Of a DNA stretch of 64,000 bases, positions 1 to 8,162 are shown one piece after another. The stretch's first letter is position 1; the number at the start of each line of letters is the position of its first letter. The notes below the pieces were generated by a model, which saw only the letters and a list, made by a program, of their open reading frames with translations, did not search any database and had not been told where the DNA came from. The stretch is from the NCBI GenBank assembly GCA_965199765.1, contig CBDATC010000002.1, forward strand, positions 1,426,001 through 1,490,000, in the 5' to 3' direction. This DNA comes from JAPOXR01 sp965199765. Lineage in GTDB: Bacteria; Pseudomonadota; Alphaproteobacteria; Rhodobacterales; Rhodobacteraceae. The position numbers and the translations under genes were made by a program.

Positions 1-648
1 TCATACGTCTGCGTCAAAGCCCGATTTGGAGGCTTCGATCAATAGAGCATTGACAGCTGCAGCCGCCATCGCGGACCCGCCTCTCCTTCCGGGCAGCGTT
101 AAAAATTCCAGCCCGCGCGGATTACGCAATAGCTCCTCCTTGCTCTCTGCAGCTCCGACAAATCCAACCGGAAACGCTAGCACAAGCGCGGGCAAAGCCG
201 ATCCTTCGTCTATCATTTCGAGTAACCGGAACAGCGCGGTCGGTGCATTGCCGATGACAACCACAGAGTTTGCAAGGCGTTTTCTCCATGCTTCCACTGC
301 AAGTGCAGTGCGGGTGATCCCGCGATTTTTGGACCGCTCTTCTAACTCTGTTGTGAACCGGGGTGAAACCACTTCATTGCCTGTGAATATCAGATTGGAA
401 ATTATACCGCCTGCCGTCATTCGACCGTCGCAAAAAATTGGTTTCCCGGATCTTATGGATCGTAAACCAGCTTCCGCTGCATAGGAAGAAAAGCACAGTT
501 GCCCAGCTACGTCAGGCATTCCACAGGAATGCACGATCCTTTCTGCCACAGAAACGAGGTTTGCTGGGAACCGGCTGAAATCAGCAAGACCGCGGATTGT
601 CGCGAAACTTTTCTCGTAAATCCGGGCGGGATTTTGCTCGTAATTCAC
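1..648 (-). CDS. cobH: Precorrin-8X methylmutase
   Basis: This 215-residue protein has the usual full length of CobH/CbiC, which moves the methyl group from C-11 to C-12 of precorrin-8X to give hydrogenobyrinate in corrin-ring synthesis in the cytoplasm. Visible family features are the N-terminal NPARIYEKSFATIR segment, the catalytic-histidine segment IVHSCGMPD (His40) and the glycine-rich C-terminal stretch GRRGGSAMAAAAVNAL. The start codon overlaps the stop of the upstream cbiX gene by 4 bp, so the two are translationally coupled. The gene ends at the very edge of the window, and further cob genes probably follow to the left. Identification is confident from motifs and context. Confidence 0.93.
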   Translation of the reverse strand: MNYEQNPARIYEKSFATIRGLADFSRFPANLVSVAERIVHSCGMPDVAGQLCFSSYAAEAGLRSIRSGKPIFCDGRMTAGGIISNLIFTGNEVVSPRFTTELEERSKNRGITRTALAVEAWRKRLANSVVVIGNAPTALFRLLEMIDEGSALPALVLAFPVGFVGAAESKEELLRNPRGLEFLTLPGRRGGSAMAAAAVNALLIEASKSGFDADV

Positions 649-1745
649 GAACCGCCCCGTGTGAATTGACGTACGCTTTCGGGTCCTAGAGGATGATCTG
701 CGTGCGGATAGACCGGATGGTGATGATGATGGTGACTGCCGTCATGATGGTGGTGTTCATGCCCATGTGTTAAGTCAAGCCGACACGCGCCGGTGCAAAA
801 ACTATCACACAAATTACAATCTGCTACGTTTGAACCAAGTGCGGAAGCGCCTTGCCCTTCTACATGGTGATGATGACTTTCCTGCGGCAACCCGACATCT
901 GCTTCAAATCCAAGCACTTGCGTGCGATACTTGCACATGGAACAGTTCATTGCTGTCTGGCCCGAAAGAATTTCGGTCACGCGCTCCGCGAAGGTCTGAA
1001 GAACTTTCGGATGATCGCCGAGATACCTCGCCTTAACAAACTCAATTTCAGGATTCTGCTTGGCAACGGCATCCGTGAATCCGTAGATACGGTCAATCAG
1101 AATGCCGCTGAATAAAAAATACGGAAACACAACAATTCGTCGGTATCCCAGCTTAGCCGCGTGGTTGAGACAGGGTTCAACCACGGGAAATGTGACGCCG
1201 GAATATCCGATTTCGCACCATCCAAAACCCATGCCTTCCCAAAGCAAGCGAGCGATCTTGCTGACATTGGCGTTGGCATCTGGGTCCGATGCACCTCGTC
1301 CAATGACGACTAAGCAAGTGTCCTTGTGTTCTATCGGTCCTCTGTTCCTGTCAGCAGATGCAATTGCTTCTTTGATGCGATCATTGGCCGCTTCAAGCAT
1401 TTTCGGGTCAACTCCGAGTTCGCGGCCGTAGTCGATGCGTATCCCGTGTTCTTTGGCATAGGCATTCAATACAGATGGTATGTCATTTTTCGCATGCATT
1501 GCGGCAAAAAGCATTCCAGGAACCGCCAAAATACGGTCGCATCCACGGTCCCGCAGCCTGTCTAATCCGGCGCGGATGACAGGATTAGCGAACTCAAGGT
1601 AACCATACTCAATCGGCCAATCAGGCAAATGGTTGGGTAAAGACTCGCAGAGAGCTGCGAACTCGTTCACCGCGCTCTGGGATCGCGAACCATGCCCGCA
1701 CAGCATAACGCCGATATTTTTCATTGAAGAATCCAAACTGACCAT
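645..1745 (-). CDS. cbiX: CbiX-type sirohydrochlorin cobaltochelatase with MxCxxC motif and His-rich tail
   Basis: The protein (366 residues, or 359 if translation starts at Met8) inserts cobalt into sirohydrochlorin or a related tetrapyrrole. It shows two tandem chelatase halves, with metal-binding histidines in CGHGS (His18) and AAMHAKNDIP (His84). Beyond residue 260 lies MNCSMC, matching the MxCxxC motif known from Fe-S-containing long CbiX proteins, then a second cysteine cluster (Cys310, 313, 317, 321) and a tail with blocks of four to six histidines (about 291-294, 329-334, 338-343). The tail probably stores or buffers cobalt; that role is inference. It is coupled to cobH by a 4-bp overlap. 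No cobalamin riboswitch core was recognisable upstream. Confidence 0.9.
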   Translation of the reverse strand: MVSLDSSMKNIGVMLCGHGSRSQSAVNEFAALCESLPNHLPDWPIEYGYLEFANPVIRAGLDRLRDRGCDRILAVPGMLFAAMHAKNDIPSVLNAYAKEHGIRIDYGRELGVDPKMLEAANDRIKEAIASADRNRGPIEHKDTCLVVIGRGASDPDANANVSKIARLLWEGMGFGWCEIGYSGVTFPVVEPCLNHAAKLGYRRIVVFPYFLFSGILIDRIYGFTDAVAKQNPEIEFVKARYLGDHPKVLQTFAERVTEILSGQTAMNCSMCKYRTQVLGFEADVGLPQESHHHHVEGQGASALGSNVADCNLCDSFCTGACRLDLTHGHEHHHHDGSHHHHHHPVYPHADHPLGPESVRQFTRGGS

Positions 1746-1914
1746 GAAGCCGAATGAACCCTATAAGATGTTTATGCGTCGGTGGGAATCTCTTGGTTTC
1801 GATCGAGTTGTCAATGCTCAGCTCTTGCATGACATTCGGAAAACCGTTGACCGCGGCAAAGCGCGGTTTAGTGAACGCAAAAATTAATGGAGTGCCTCGG
1901 CCTTTTGCGATAAT

Positions 1915-1935
1915 GGTCATACTGGTACCATGACC
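1915..1935. promoter_or_regulatory. Palindromic operator-like site upstream of cbiX
   Basis: GGTCAT and ATGACC arms (6 bp each, perfect) flank a perfect inner palindrome TGGTACCA. It lies about 170 bp upstream of cbiX in the divergent cbiX/amt intergenic region. The core resembles half-site arrangements bound by FadR-type GntR regulators, but which protein binds it is unknown. Apart from this site and the terminator at 2151-2195, I see no gene in 1746-2605; there is no convincing B12 box. Confidence 0.35.
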
Positions 1936-2150
1936 TAAGGACAGCGTTCCAATGTCCTGGTCCTAGCTTTGAATTCAAATGCTGACCAATGGGGTGATGG
2001 AATTGCAGTCCTGGACACATCTCAGTTGGCAGCGGTTTGTATGTTTCGTGGTTGGAAAAGCGAAATTAAGTGCAATGGACAAACTGGGTGTTTCGGAGTT
2101 CGCACAGACACGGAGTGCGCTAATCACGGAAATTTGAGCGTCGCGCGTTC

Positions 2151-2195
2151 GCAAACAAAAAAAGAGCGGGCACAGCCCGCTCTTTTTTTGTTTGC
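2151..2195. terminator. Perfect 21-bp stem bidirectional terminator
   Basis: Arms 2151-2171 and 2175-2195 are exact complements around a 3-base ACA loop. The GC-rich top (GAGCGGGC/GCCCGCTC) is followed on each strand by a run of seven T, so it can terminate both ways. It sits between two divergently transcribed units (cbiX to the left, amt to the right), so neither known gene reads into it. Confidence 0.9.
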
Positions 2196-2605
2196 AGCAC
2201 CCAACATTTTCTCATCCAACAACCGAACCGTCTGCTCCTCGTTCACGTTATTCAATAGCCTATCGAGCAGATCACATTAATTCAGTTCCACCTGAAAGCG
2301 ACTCTGACCATCGGAACTAATCCAGCTGCTTTTCAAAAATTCCGAATCAAATCGCCATCATGCTCGCTTTGCTGTGTTGCTCGAACACAGAATTGCGAAA
2401 TTTCTTGCGCTATTTTGGTTCTTCCTACTTGAAAATCCTCTTGAATTGCGGATTGCTATGCGCTGACTGTGATTAGGTCGGCTTTCTCTGCCGCAAAATC
2501 CGATCCTCAAGCAGTCTAAAATTCGCGGCGCAATAGCCGGCGCAACGTCCGCGGGGGTAATTTCTGGGCGTCTCATGCGTCGATACAAGAACAAAGGTAA
2601 GAAAC

Positions 2606-3958
2606 ATGGGAAGCAATCTTGATGCAATTACCACGGTATTCACCGAGTTCTATTATTGGCTGACAGTGGCTCTGATGTTTCTGATCCACGTCGGTTTCTG
2701 CATGTACGAAGTTGGCGCTAGTCGACGCCGTAACCACATGCACACATTGCTTAAAAACTCGATGCTGATCCCGTTGGTAACCATCACTTTTTTCTTTTTT
2801 GGTTGGTGGATTTATTGGGCGTTTCCGAACGGCCCGTTCATCACTGGGGGAATCGAATTCGAAATGGGTGCGGCAAACCTGCCCACCTCGGAGAATATGG
2901 GCACTAACTTGGGTGATCGAATCACCGGCGTCTTTTGGGCAGCATTCCTGCTGTTCTCATGGACAGCCGCATCAATCGTCTCTGGCTCAGTAATTGAGCG
3001 CATTAACTCCGGTGCATTCTGGATCCTAGCGGTGCTGATCGGCTCTGTATTCTGGATCATCGATGCCGCTTGGGGATGGCACTACGCTGGATGGATGGTG
3101 CAGCTGCTGGGCTACCATGATGCCTACGCCTCTGGCGTTATTCACGCAGTAGCAGGCGGATTCGCTTTGGGTGTCCTTGTGGTGCTCGGGCCACGCCTCG
3201 GCAAATTCCGCGCTGACGGCACACCACGCGATATTCTGCCCCACAATCCCTGGATGGTCTGTATTGGTCTGTTCCTTATCTATACCGGATTCTGGGGCTT
3301 TTATGTAGCATGCAACGTGCCATTAATTGCACCCGACGGAATAGGCGGACAGATCACCGGAGAAACTTGGACCGCGACGACCATATATCTAACGCCAACA
3401 ACGCTTGGCGCTATTACGATGAACTTCTTGATGTCTCTGTCAGGCGGCATGCTCATGGGATATTTTGTATCAAAGGGTAATGCCTTCTGGACTTATTCCG
3501 GGGGCCTCGCAGGTATCATCACAGCATCCGCTGGCAACGATCTGTATCACCCGATCCAAGCCATGATCATTGGAGGCATCGGAACATACCTCGCCTACAA
3601 GCTTCACTATTGGGTCGAAAACCGATTCAAAATTGATGACGCCGTCGGTGCGGTCGCTGTGCACGGATATGCAGGCTTTATCGGCTTGGTCATTTGCGGT
3701 TTTGTTCTTTGGGGCCACCCATCCTCACCCTATGAAGGCTACGCATCAATCACCCCATGGGGACAGCTTATCGGCGCAATCATCATGTTCGGCGTGCTTG
3801 GATTCCTTCCAGGTTGGGTCGCTTCAAAAATACTGGCTTCGTTTGGACTGCTTCGAATTCCAAAGGAAGTGGAACTGCTTGGCTTGGATTTCCGAACCAA
3901 CCGAGAAGAAGAAGAAGCTGCCAATGAAGTCAAAGACGCCGAAAAATCAGCTATCTGA
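2606..3958 (+). CDS. amt: Ammonium transporter (Amt/Rh family), divergent
   Basis: This 450-residue polytopic inner-membrane protein has about eleven hydrophobic segments. The channel twin histidines are present: His180 in SGVIHAVAGG, preceded at minus 8 by the conserved Asp172, and His353 in AVAVHGYAGF. The tail is a short acidic cytoplasmic segment rich in Glu and Lys. It should conduct ammonium or methylammonium; divergent Amt proteins near gmaS/mgs-type genes have been linked to methylamine use, which is a possibility here given the neighbouring operon. AAAGG lies just upstream of the ATG. It is followed after 32 bp by a small membrane-protein gene and then a terminator. I saw no sigma-54 promoter and no glnK gene. 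Confidence 0.88.
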   Translation: MGSNLDAITTVFTEFYYWLTVALMFLIHVGFCMYEVGASRRRNHMHTLLKNSMLIPLVTITFFFFGWWIYWAFPNGPFITGGIEFEMGAANLPTSENMGTNLGDRITGVFWAAFLLFSWTAASIVSGSVIERINSGAFWILAVLIGSVFWIIDAAWGWHYAGWMVQLLGYHDAYASGVIHAVAGGFALGVLVVLGPRLGKFRADGTPRDILPHNPWMVCIGLFLIYTGFWGFYVACNVPLIAPDGIGGQITGETWTATTIYLTPTTLGAITMNFLMSLSGGMLMGYFVSKGNAFWTYSGGLAGIITASAGNDLYHPIQAMIIGGIGTYLAYKLHYWVENRFKIDDAVGAVAVHGYAGFIGLVICGFVLWGHPSSPYEGYASITPWGQLIGAIIMFGVLGFLPGWVASKILASFGLLRIPKEVELLGLDFRTNREEEEAANEVKDAEKSAI

Positions 3959-3990
3959 CTTCGTGAACCATACGATAAAGGAGAAATGCT

Positions 3991-4209
3991 ATGAGCATGA
4001 CAGGCGTTACAACGTGGGCGCAGGATCTAGCCGATGTCGGTGCCATCTACCCCTTCCAAGGGGCTGAATGGCTAATGCTGATCGTTGGGGTTGCATTTTG
4101 GATTTGGTGGCACATCACGACCTTCAAGTCCGAACTCCACACCCAACAGGAAAAGGTCAAACAGTATGGCACTGCTGAAAATATTAAATCGGCAATTGAC
4201 GCAGACTGA
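3991..4209 (+). CDS. Small single-TM protein co-transcribed with amt
   Basis: The 72-residue product has one clear membrane helix at about residues 27-42 (WLMLIVGVAFWIWWH), a short N-terminal segment, and a charged C-terminal tail of about 30 residues (ELHTQQEKVKQYGTAENIKSA). A strong AAAGGAGAA ribosome site precedes the ATG by 5 bases, arguing for real translation. It follows amt by 32 bp and the pair is closed by a terminator hairpin, so it is the last gene of a two-gene operon. The context suggests an accessory subunit or regulator of the Amt-like channel, but I do not recognise a named family. Confidence 0.75.
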   Translation: MSMTGVTTWAQDLADVGAIYPFQGAEWLMLIVGVAFWIWWHITTFKSELHTQQEKVKQYGTAENIKSAIDAD

Positions 4210-4229
4210 CTGACTCCAAAAAACTAACG

Positions 4230-4259
4230 CAGGGGAATCGGTTTGATCCGATTTCCCTG
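4230..4259 (+). terminator. Terminator of the amt operon
   Basis: A 12-bp stem (arms 4230-4241 and 4248-4259, with one G-T pair) and a 6-base loop lie 20 bp after the small membrane-protein gene. The T-run is weak. Confidence 0.7.
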
Positions 4260-4263
4260 TTAA

Positions 4264-4499
4264 TCAACTCCGACACTTGTATTGATAATGGCCGCAAAGT
4301 TGATCAGCTTCGGCATCCAACATCGTGTTCAGCGTCTCTTCAACCGCACCCCTGACCATTCCACCCAGGTGATCCTTGATCCTCGCCTCATTGATGTGAA
4401 TTACTTCTTCCATCGGATTGTCGTCTTTCTCGTCCATTGTTGGTCCTCTCTGTTTGAAAGGAACCGCCAGCAAAAGTAAATGTGCGAAAGAATCTTTAC
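4264..4499 (-). mobile_element. IS256-family 5' end fragment with transposase N-terminus
   Basis: Starting from ATG at 4437 this encodes a start typical of IS256-group transposases: MDEKDDNPMEEVIHINEAR and then GAVEETLNTMLDAEADQLCG. The frame breaks off after about 57 residues. The outer end, around 4478-4499, reads on the minus strand as a sequence related to the 3' terminal repeat seen in the other copies (CTTTCGCAC). It is head-to-head with a 3' fragment of the same family pointing the other way, so this is a rearranged relic, not an active element. Confidence 0.8.
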
Positions 4500-4502
4500 G
4501 TT

Positions 4503-4785
4503 ATCCGGCTGTTACAGCTTCCCCGACAGCCATTGGCGCAAAATCAGGACGAACAATCCGCTGGAGCGGCTGATGAAGGAAATTCGAAGACGGACCAGGG
4601 TCGTTGGGGCCTTTCCCGATGGTCAATCCTGTCTCTGCCTGGCTGCGGCTAGGTTGAAACACGTCGCCGGCACGCAGTGGAGCACGCGAAAGCATATGAA
4701 TATGGATCCGCTGCGCAAGATGAAACTTCCACATAATGGAGCCGCCGTCGCATAATGGAAAGTGCGAAAGATTCTGGAGACTACC
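4503..4785 (+). mobile_element. IS256-family 3' end fragment
   Basis: It encodes the last about 85 residues of a Mutator/IS256-type transposase, including YSFPDSHWRKIRTNNPLERL and LKHVAGTQWSTRKHMNM, then a terminal repeat containing GAAAGTGCGAAAGATTCTGG. The same 3' end recurs at 22729, 30401, 32505 and, reversed, at 39604. No upstream DDE region is present, so it cannot make an active transposase. The following 4786-4920 holds no gene that I can see. Confidence 0.85.
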
Positions 4786-4920
4786 GCGCGGCCCGCCTCA
4801 ATACATGAATACCGCCGGCATACCCGTCGGAATGTCCGGATTCCGCCGGAAATCCAGCCGCGGAGACCCGAAAACCGCCGCGTTCAGTCTCCGTCAATCG
4901 CCGCCTAACTGTTCCGGATT

Positions 4921-4947
4921 GCAGAATCAGGGGGGTTTTACTGACAC
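4921..4947. repeat. Short dispersed repeat at a gene 3' end (copy 1)
   Basis: GCAGAATCAGG, then a G/T-rich stretch, then TTACTGACAC. A near copy is at 39833-39860. In both places an IS256 fragment lies to the left and the stop codon of a minus-strand gene is at or just beyond the right edge. It is probably the end of a separate mobile element. Confidence 0.5.
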
Positions 4948-4951
4948 TAAA

Positions 4952-5521
4952 TTATGCGGGCATCTGCAATTTGGCCCGCGTCCAGTCCGGCTGAAATCCC
5001 AAGATTTCGGCATCAGGATGAAGTCCGGGATTAAACAGATAATTGTGCCACCATGTGGCTGCTCTGAGAGGATGGGCGGGCTCCAACCTCACAACCCGGC
5101 AAATCAGATCAAAAACATGCGAATATGCTTCAAAGACCAGCCGACAGGCCTTTGCCTCAACATACGCTGAAGCTGCTTCCGACCGCGGTGCGAAGGATGC
5201 AGTGATCGTATCACAAAAATCCTGCCACGATCTAAAATAGGTTGAAGAAAAATACCGCACCGCATTGGAGTGCCTTTCAGCCGGGTCCGCCGTGCGCCTT
5301 GCCATGTGGATAAGCTCCGGTGTTACGGAACATTCATCTTTGCGGCATAACACGGTTACAATCTGCTGCGGACGGTCACTGCCCTGAAGAACCACCCGTG
5401 GAACAAGCGGACCGTCTGGTCTGCCGCCGAGCAGCCGCATGGCGGCCTGCCGCGAGCGACATTGCCAACCTAAAAAAGCCTCCCGTTTTGCATGCGGCAG
5501 AAGCCCTTGGTCAACGCTCAT
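4952..5521 (-). CDS. Unrecognised protein, last gene of the glx-type operon
   Basis: The 189-residue soluble-looking protein has no motif I can assign. It is rich in Arg, Ala and aromatic residues, with no signal peptide or membrane segment. Its ATG overlaps the stop of the nitrilase-family gene in an ATGA arrangement, so the two are translationally coupled and it probably acts in the same pathway. The 3' end abuts a dispersed repeat that also touches recO, so the C-terminus may have been altered by an insertion. It could be a small structural or regulatory partner of the amidase; function unknown. Confidence 0.6.
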   Translation of the reverse strand: MSVDQGLLPHAKREAFLGWQCRSRQAAMRLLGGRPDGPLVPRVVLQGSDRPQQIVTVLCRKDECSVTPELIHMARRTADPAERHSNAVRYFSSTYFRSWQDFCDTITASFAPRSEAASAYVEAKACRLVFEAYSHVFDLICRVVRLEPAHPLRAATWWHNYLFNPGLHPDAEILGFQPDWTRAKLQMPA

Positions 5522-6360
5522 TGCCAGTCCGGACGATAAGAAATATTAAAGCCGATTTGACTCTTGATGCTTGGAATCTTTTGCCTCGCCTCGACAACAC
5601 GGTCGATGTCAATATCAGCCACAATGATTCCTCGCCCGATGCCGCCATCTGCCAGCACCTGTCCCCATGGATCAACAATTAGTGAATGACCGTAACATTC
5701 TCCACCGCCTGGCACTGGCCCGTATGCACAGGGAGAAATAACATAGCAGCCGGTTTCAATGGCGCGCGCTCGGTTTAGAACGTGCCAGTGCTTCTCTCCC
5801 GTAACTTTGGTGAACGCTGCCGGAATTGCCAGAATATCCGCTCCATTTTGCGCAGACGCGCGATAATAGTGCGCAAATCGCAGATCATAACAGATTGTCA
5901 TGCCAACTGTCCCTGCAGGTGTTCGGCACAGAACCAACTTATCGCCTGAATTCACAGTGTCGCTTTCCCGATAGACATGGTCTTCAGAGAGCTCAATATC
6001 GAACAGATGAACCTTGTCGTACAAGCCTGCGATAACGCCTTTGGCATTAATCATTAAGCTTCGGTTGCAAAATCTGCCCTTTTGCTCGCCCACAGCCAAT
6101 GATCCAACCAAAATCCAGACCTCGTGCTTCATTGCCCATTTCTGAAACTCCAACAGCACCGGATGGCTTCTTTCCGGTGCTGTTGGTGGACAAACCATCG
6201 GTCCATCGCTCACCAACCCTCCGCAATATTCCGGAAGAGCAATCAATTCAGCGCCCTGCTTTACAGCCGCCTCGAATAGCGGCCATGCTTCATCAAGCGC
6301 AGACTCGAAGGTGGGCTGCGGCATGGTCTGCAAACAGGCGATGCGATGTGTTTCCGACAT
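5518..6360 (-). CDS. Carbon-nitrogen hydrolase (nitrilase/omega-amidase family)
   Basis: This 280-residue cytoplasmic enzyme has the full nitrilase-superfamily catalytic triad: Glu44 in LPEYCGG, Lys116 in YDKVHLFD and Cys157 in MTICYDLRF. Length and motif spacing match the Nit2/omega-amidase branch, which hydrolyses terminal amides such as alpha-ketoglutaramate, but related amidases act on other C-N bonds. It lies 4 bp after the preceding gene in a run of glutamine and glutamate metabolism genes, which supports an amide substrate derived from glutamate. The exact substrate cannot be read from the sequence. Confidence 0.85.
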   Translation of the reverse strand: MSETHRIACLQTMPQPTFESALDEAWPLFEAAVKQGAELIALPEYCGGLVSDGPMVCPPTAPERSHPVLLEFQKWAMKHEVWILVGSLAVGEQKGRFCNRSLMINAKGVIAGLYDKVHLFDIELSEDHVYRESDTVNSGDKLVLCRTPAGTVGMTICYDLRFAHYYRASAQNGADILAIPAAFTKVTGEKHWHVLNRARAIETGCYVISPCAYGPVPGGGECYGHSLIVDPWGQVLADGGIGRGIIVADIDIDRVVEARQKIPSIKSQIGFNISYRPDWQ

Positions 6361-6364
6361 TGGA

Positions 6365-6778
6365 TTAGAACTTGGTGTAGGCTTTTCGGAGCGTCACCAG
6401 CGGATGACGGTCCGACATCTGAAACTTCAATAGCAATTCCCGCGCGATCATATCGCGGTCCTGCTGATTATCCGGCAACGCAATTGAATCTGGGATCCGA
6501 ACCCAGCCATTGATGTTGCGGTCGAAAACGGCTGGCCGTCCGTCTTCGTATCCCATGTGAACATCTTCAAGCCAATTCAGGTCATCCCATCCCATGAATT
6601 CGATATAATTCGTTAGAAACGGAGTTATGCGATCATAATCCGGCACCAGATTAACATCATAGCGATAACCGATGTGCTGACCGATTTCTTTTTCGCGCTC
6701 CGAACCCAGCCCTGCTGAATCTTTCAGAAATTGATCGACATCCTCAATCTCGGAGCCTCTGTATTGTGTGCCTGCCAT
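6365..6778 (-). CDS. Unrecognised 137-residue protein in the glx-type operon
   Basis: Starting at ATG 6778, which has a GAGGAG ribosome site 6 bases upstream, the product begins MAGTQYRGSEIEDVDQFLKD and runs 137 residues; a longer frame opens at 6811 but overlaps glxD and lacks a good site. It is acidic, soluble, without cysteine clusters or membrane segments, and contains HMGYEDGRPAVFDRNINGW. It begins 10 bp after glxD, so it is clearly part of the operon and may be an extra subunit or assembly factor of the split synthase. I do not recognise the family. Confidence 0.7.
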   Translation of the reverse strand: MAGTQYRGSEIEDVDQFLKDSAGLGSEREKEIGQHIGYRYDVNLVPDYDRITPFLTNYIEFMGWDDLNWLEDVHMGYEDGRPAVFDRNINGWVRIPDSIALPDNQQDRDMIARELLLKFQMSDRHPLVTLRKAYTKF

Positions 6779-6788
6779 GCCGCTCTCC

Positions 6789-8159
6789 TCAAAGATGGTG
6801 GTAGTCTTCAACGCCGACCGTATAGCCCGTTCCGGCTAATGGAACCCCGGCCATCGCTGACGCTTCCATTGTCAGCGCCGCTAAATCCTCAGGTTCCAGT
6901 GAATGGATATTGGTCTTGCCGCAGGCCCGCGCGAACATCTGGGCTTCAATGGTCAGCGTGTGCAAGAAGTTGTACACCCGTTCGGCAGCTTGGTCAGGAT
7001 CAAGCCGCGACCGCAGAATCGGATCCTGTGTCGCCACCCCGACAGGACAGCGCCCCGAATGGCAATGGTAGCAATGGCCGGGCTCGACGCCCATTTCTTC
7101 TGGATAATTTGCTTCCGGAATATCCTTGTTGCAGTTCAGTGCAATCATCACCGAGTGGCCGAGCGCGATGGCGTCTGCGCCGAGCGCGATGGCTTTCGCC
7201 ACATCTGCGCCGTTGCGTATACCGCCCGCATAAACCAAGCTGATCTCCCCGCGCATTCCCAGATCATCAATTGCCTTGCGTGCCTGCCGAATCGCAGCAA
7301 TGCCGGGAACTCCTGTCTCCTCGGTCGCCAGATGCGGTCCGGCTCCCGTGCCTCCCTCCATCCCATCGATGTAAATTGAATCTGGATTGCATTTCACCGC
7401 CATGCGAACATCATCATAGACACGGGCCGCTCCAAGTTTAAGTTGAATCGGAATCTGCCAGTCCGTGGCTTCGCGGATTTCCTGAATCTTCAGTGCCAGA
7501 TCATCGGGTCCGAGCCAGTCCGGATGCCGGGCTGGCGAGCGCTGATCAATTCCTGCCGGAAGCGAGCGCATCTCGGCAACTTGGTCGGTGACTTTTTGGC
7601 CCATAAGATGGCCGCCCAGCCCAACCTTGCACCCCTGGCCGATGAAGAATTCGCAGCCGTCGGCCAGCACAAGGTGATGCGGATTGAAGCCGTATCGAGA
7701 CTGAATGCACTGGTAGAACCATTTGGACGAATATCTTCGTTCGTCCGGGATCATCCCGCCTTCACCGGAACAGGTTGCTGTTCCGGCCATCGTAGCGCCG
7801 CGCGCCAGCGCGGTCTTGGCCTCGTAGGACAAAGCCCCAAAACTCATTCCCGTCACATAAACCGGAATGTCCAACTCCAGCGGTCGCTTGGCACGGGGAC
7901 CAATGACAGTCTTCGTCAGGCATTTCTCGCGGTAACCTTCGATGACGAACCGGGTCAGCGTTCCTGGCAGAAATGTCAAATCATCCCAATGCGGTATTTT
8001 CTTGAATAGAGAAAACCCGCGCATACGATAGCGGCCCAGTTCGGATTTGATATGAATGTCGTCAATGACATCCGGCGTGAACACAAATGACGAGCCGAGC
8101 CGGTTGACATCCCGATCAAGCGGTTTCTTCGTGATGCTGCCATCGGGCATTTCATACAT
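6789..8159 (-). CDS. glxD: FMN-binding glutamate synthase-type subunit (GlxD/MgsC-like)
   Basis: The 456-residue protein corresponds to the central FMN/Fe-S part of the glutamate synthase large subunit. Visible are the FMN-barrel segments GMSFGALSYEAKTALARGA, QLKLGAARVY, DGMEGGTGAGP and YAGGIRNGADVAKAIALGAD, and the iron-sulfur cysteines in GHCYHCHSGRCPVGVATQD. Such stand-alone domains work with separate amidotransferase and GXGXG subunits to move an amide nitrogen onto 2-oxoglutarate, or, in N-methylglutamate synthase, an amine. It is 3 bp from glxC. Whether the product is glutamate or N-methylglutamate is unresolved. Confidence 0.85.
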   Translation of the reverse strand: MYEMPDGSITKKPLDRDVNRLGSSFVFTPDVIDDIHIKSELGRYRMRGFSLFKKIPHWDDLTFLPGTLTRFVIEGYREKCLTKTVIGPRAKRPLELDIPVYVTGMSFGALSYEAKTALARGATMAGTATCSGEGGMIPDERRYSSKWFYQCIQSRYGFNPHHLVLADGCEFFIGQGCKVGLGGHLMGQKVTDQVAEMRSLPAGIDQRSPARHPDWLGPDDLALKIQEIREATDWQIPIQLKLGAARVYDDVRMAVKCNPDSIYIDGMEGGTGAGPHLATEETGVPGIAAIRQARKAIDDLGMRGEISLVYAGGIRNGADVAKAIALGADAIALGHSVMIALNCNKDIPEANYPEEMGVEPGHCYHCHSGRCPVGVATQDPILRSRLDPDQAAERVYNFLHTLTIEAQMFARACGKTNIHSLEPEDLAALTMEASAMAGVPLAGTGYTVGVEDYHHL

Positions 8160-8162
8160 CCT

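Noticed and set aside
1744..1887. A short plus-strand frame upstream of cbiX
   Set aside because: Composition is plausible but it has no recognisable family and no good ribosome site; it overlaps the cbiX start.
1746..1970. Cobalamin riboswitch before cbiX
   Set aside because: No B12-box consensus on the minus strand.
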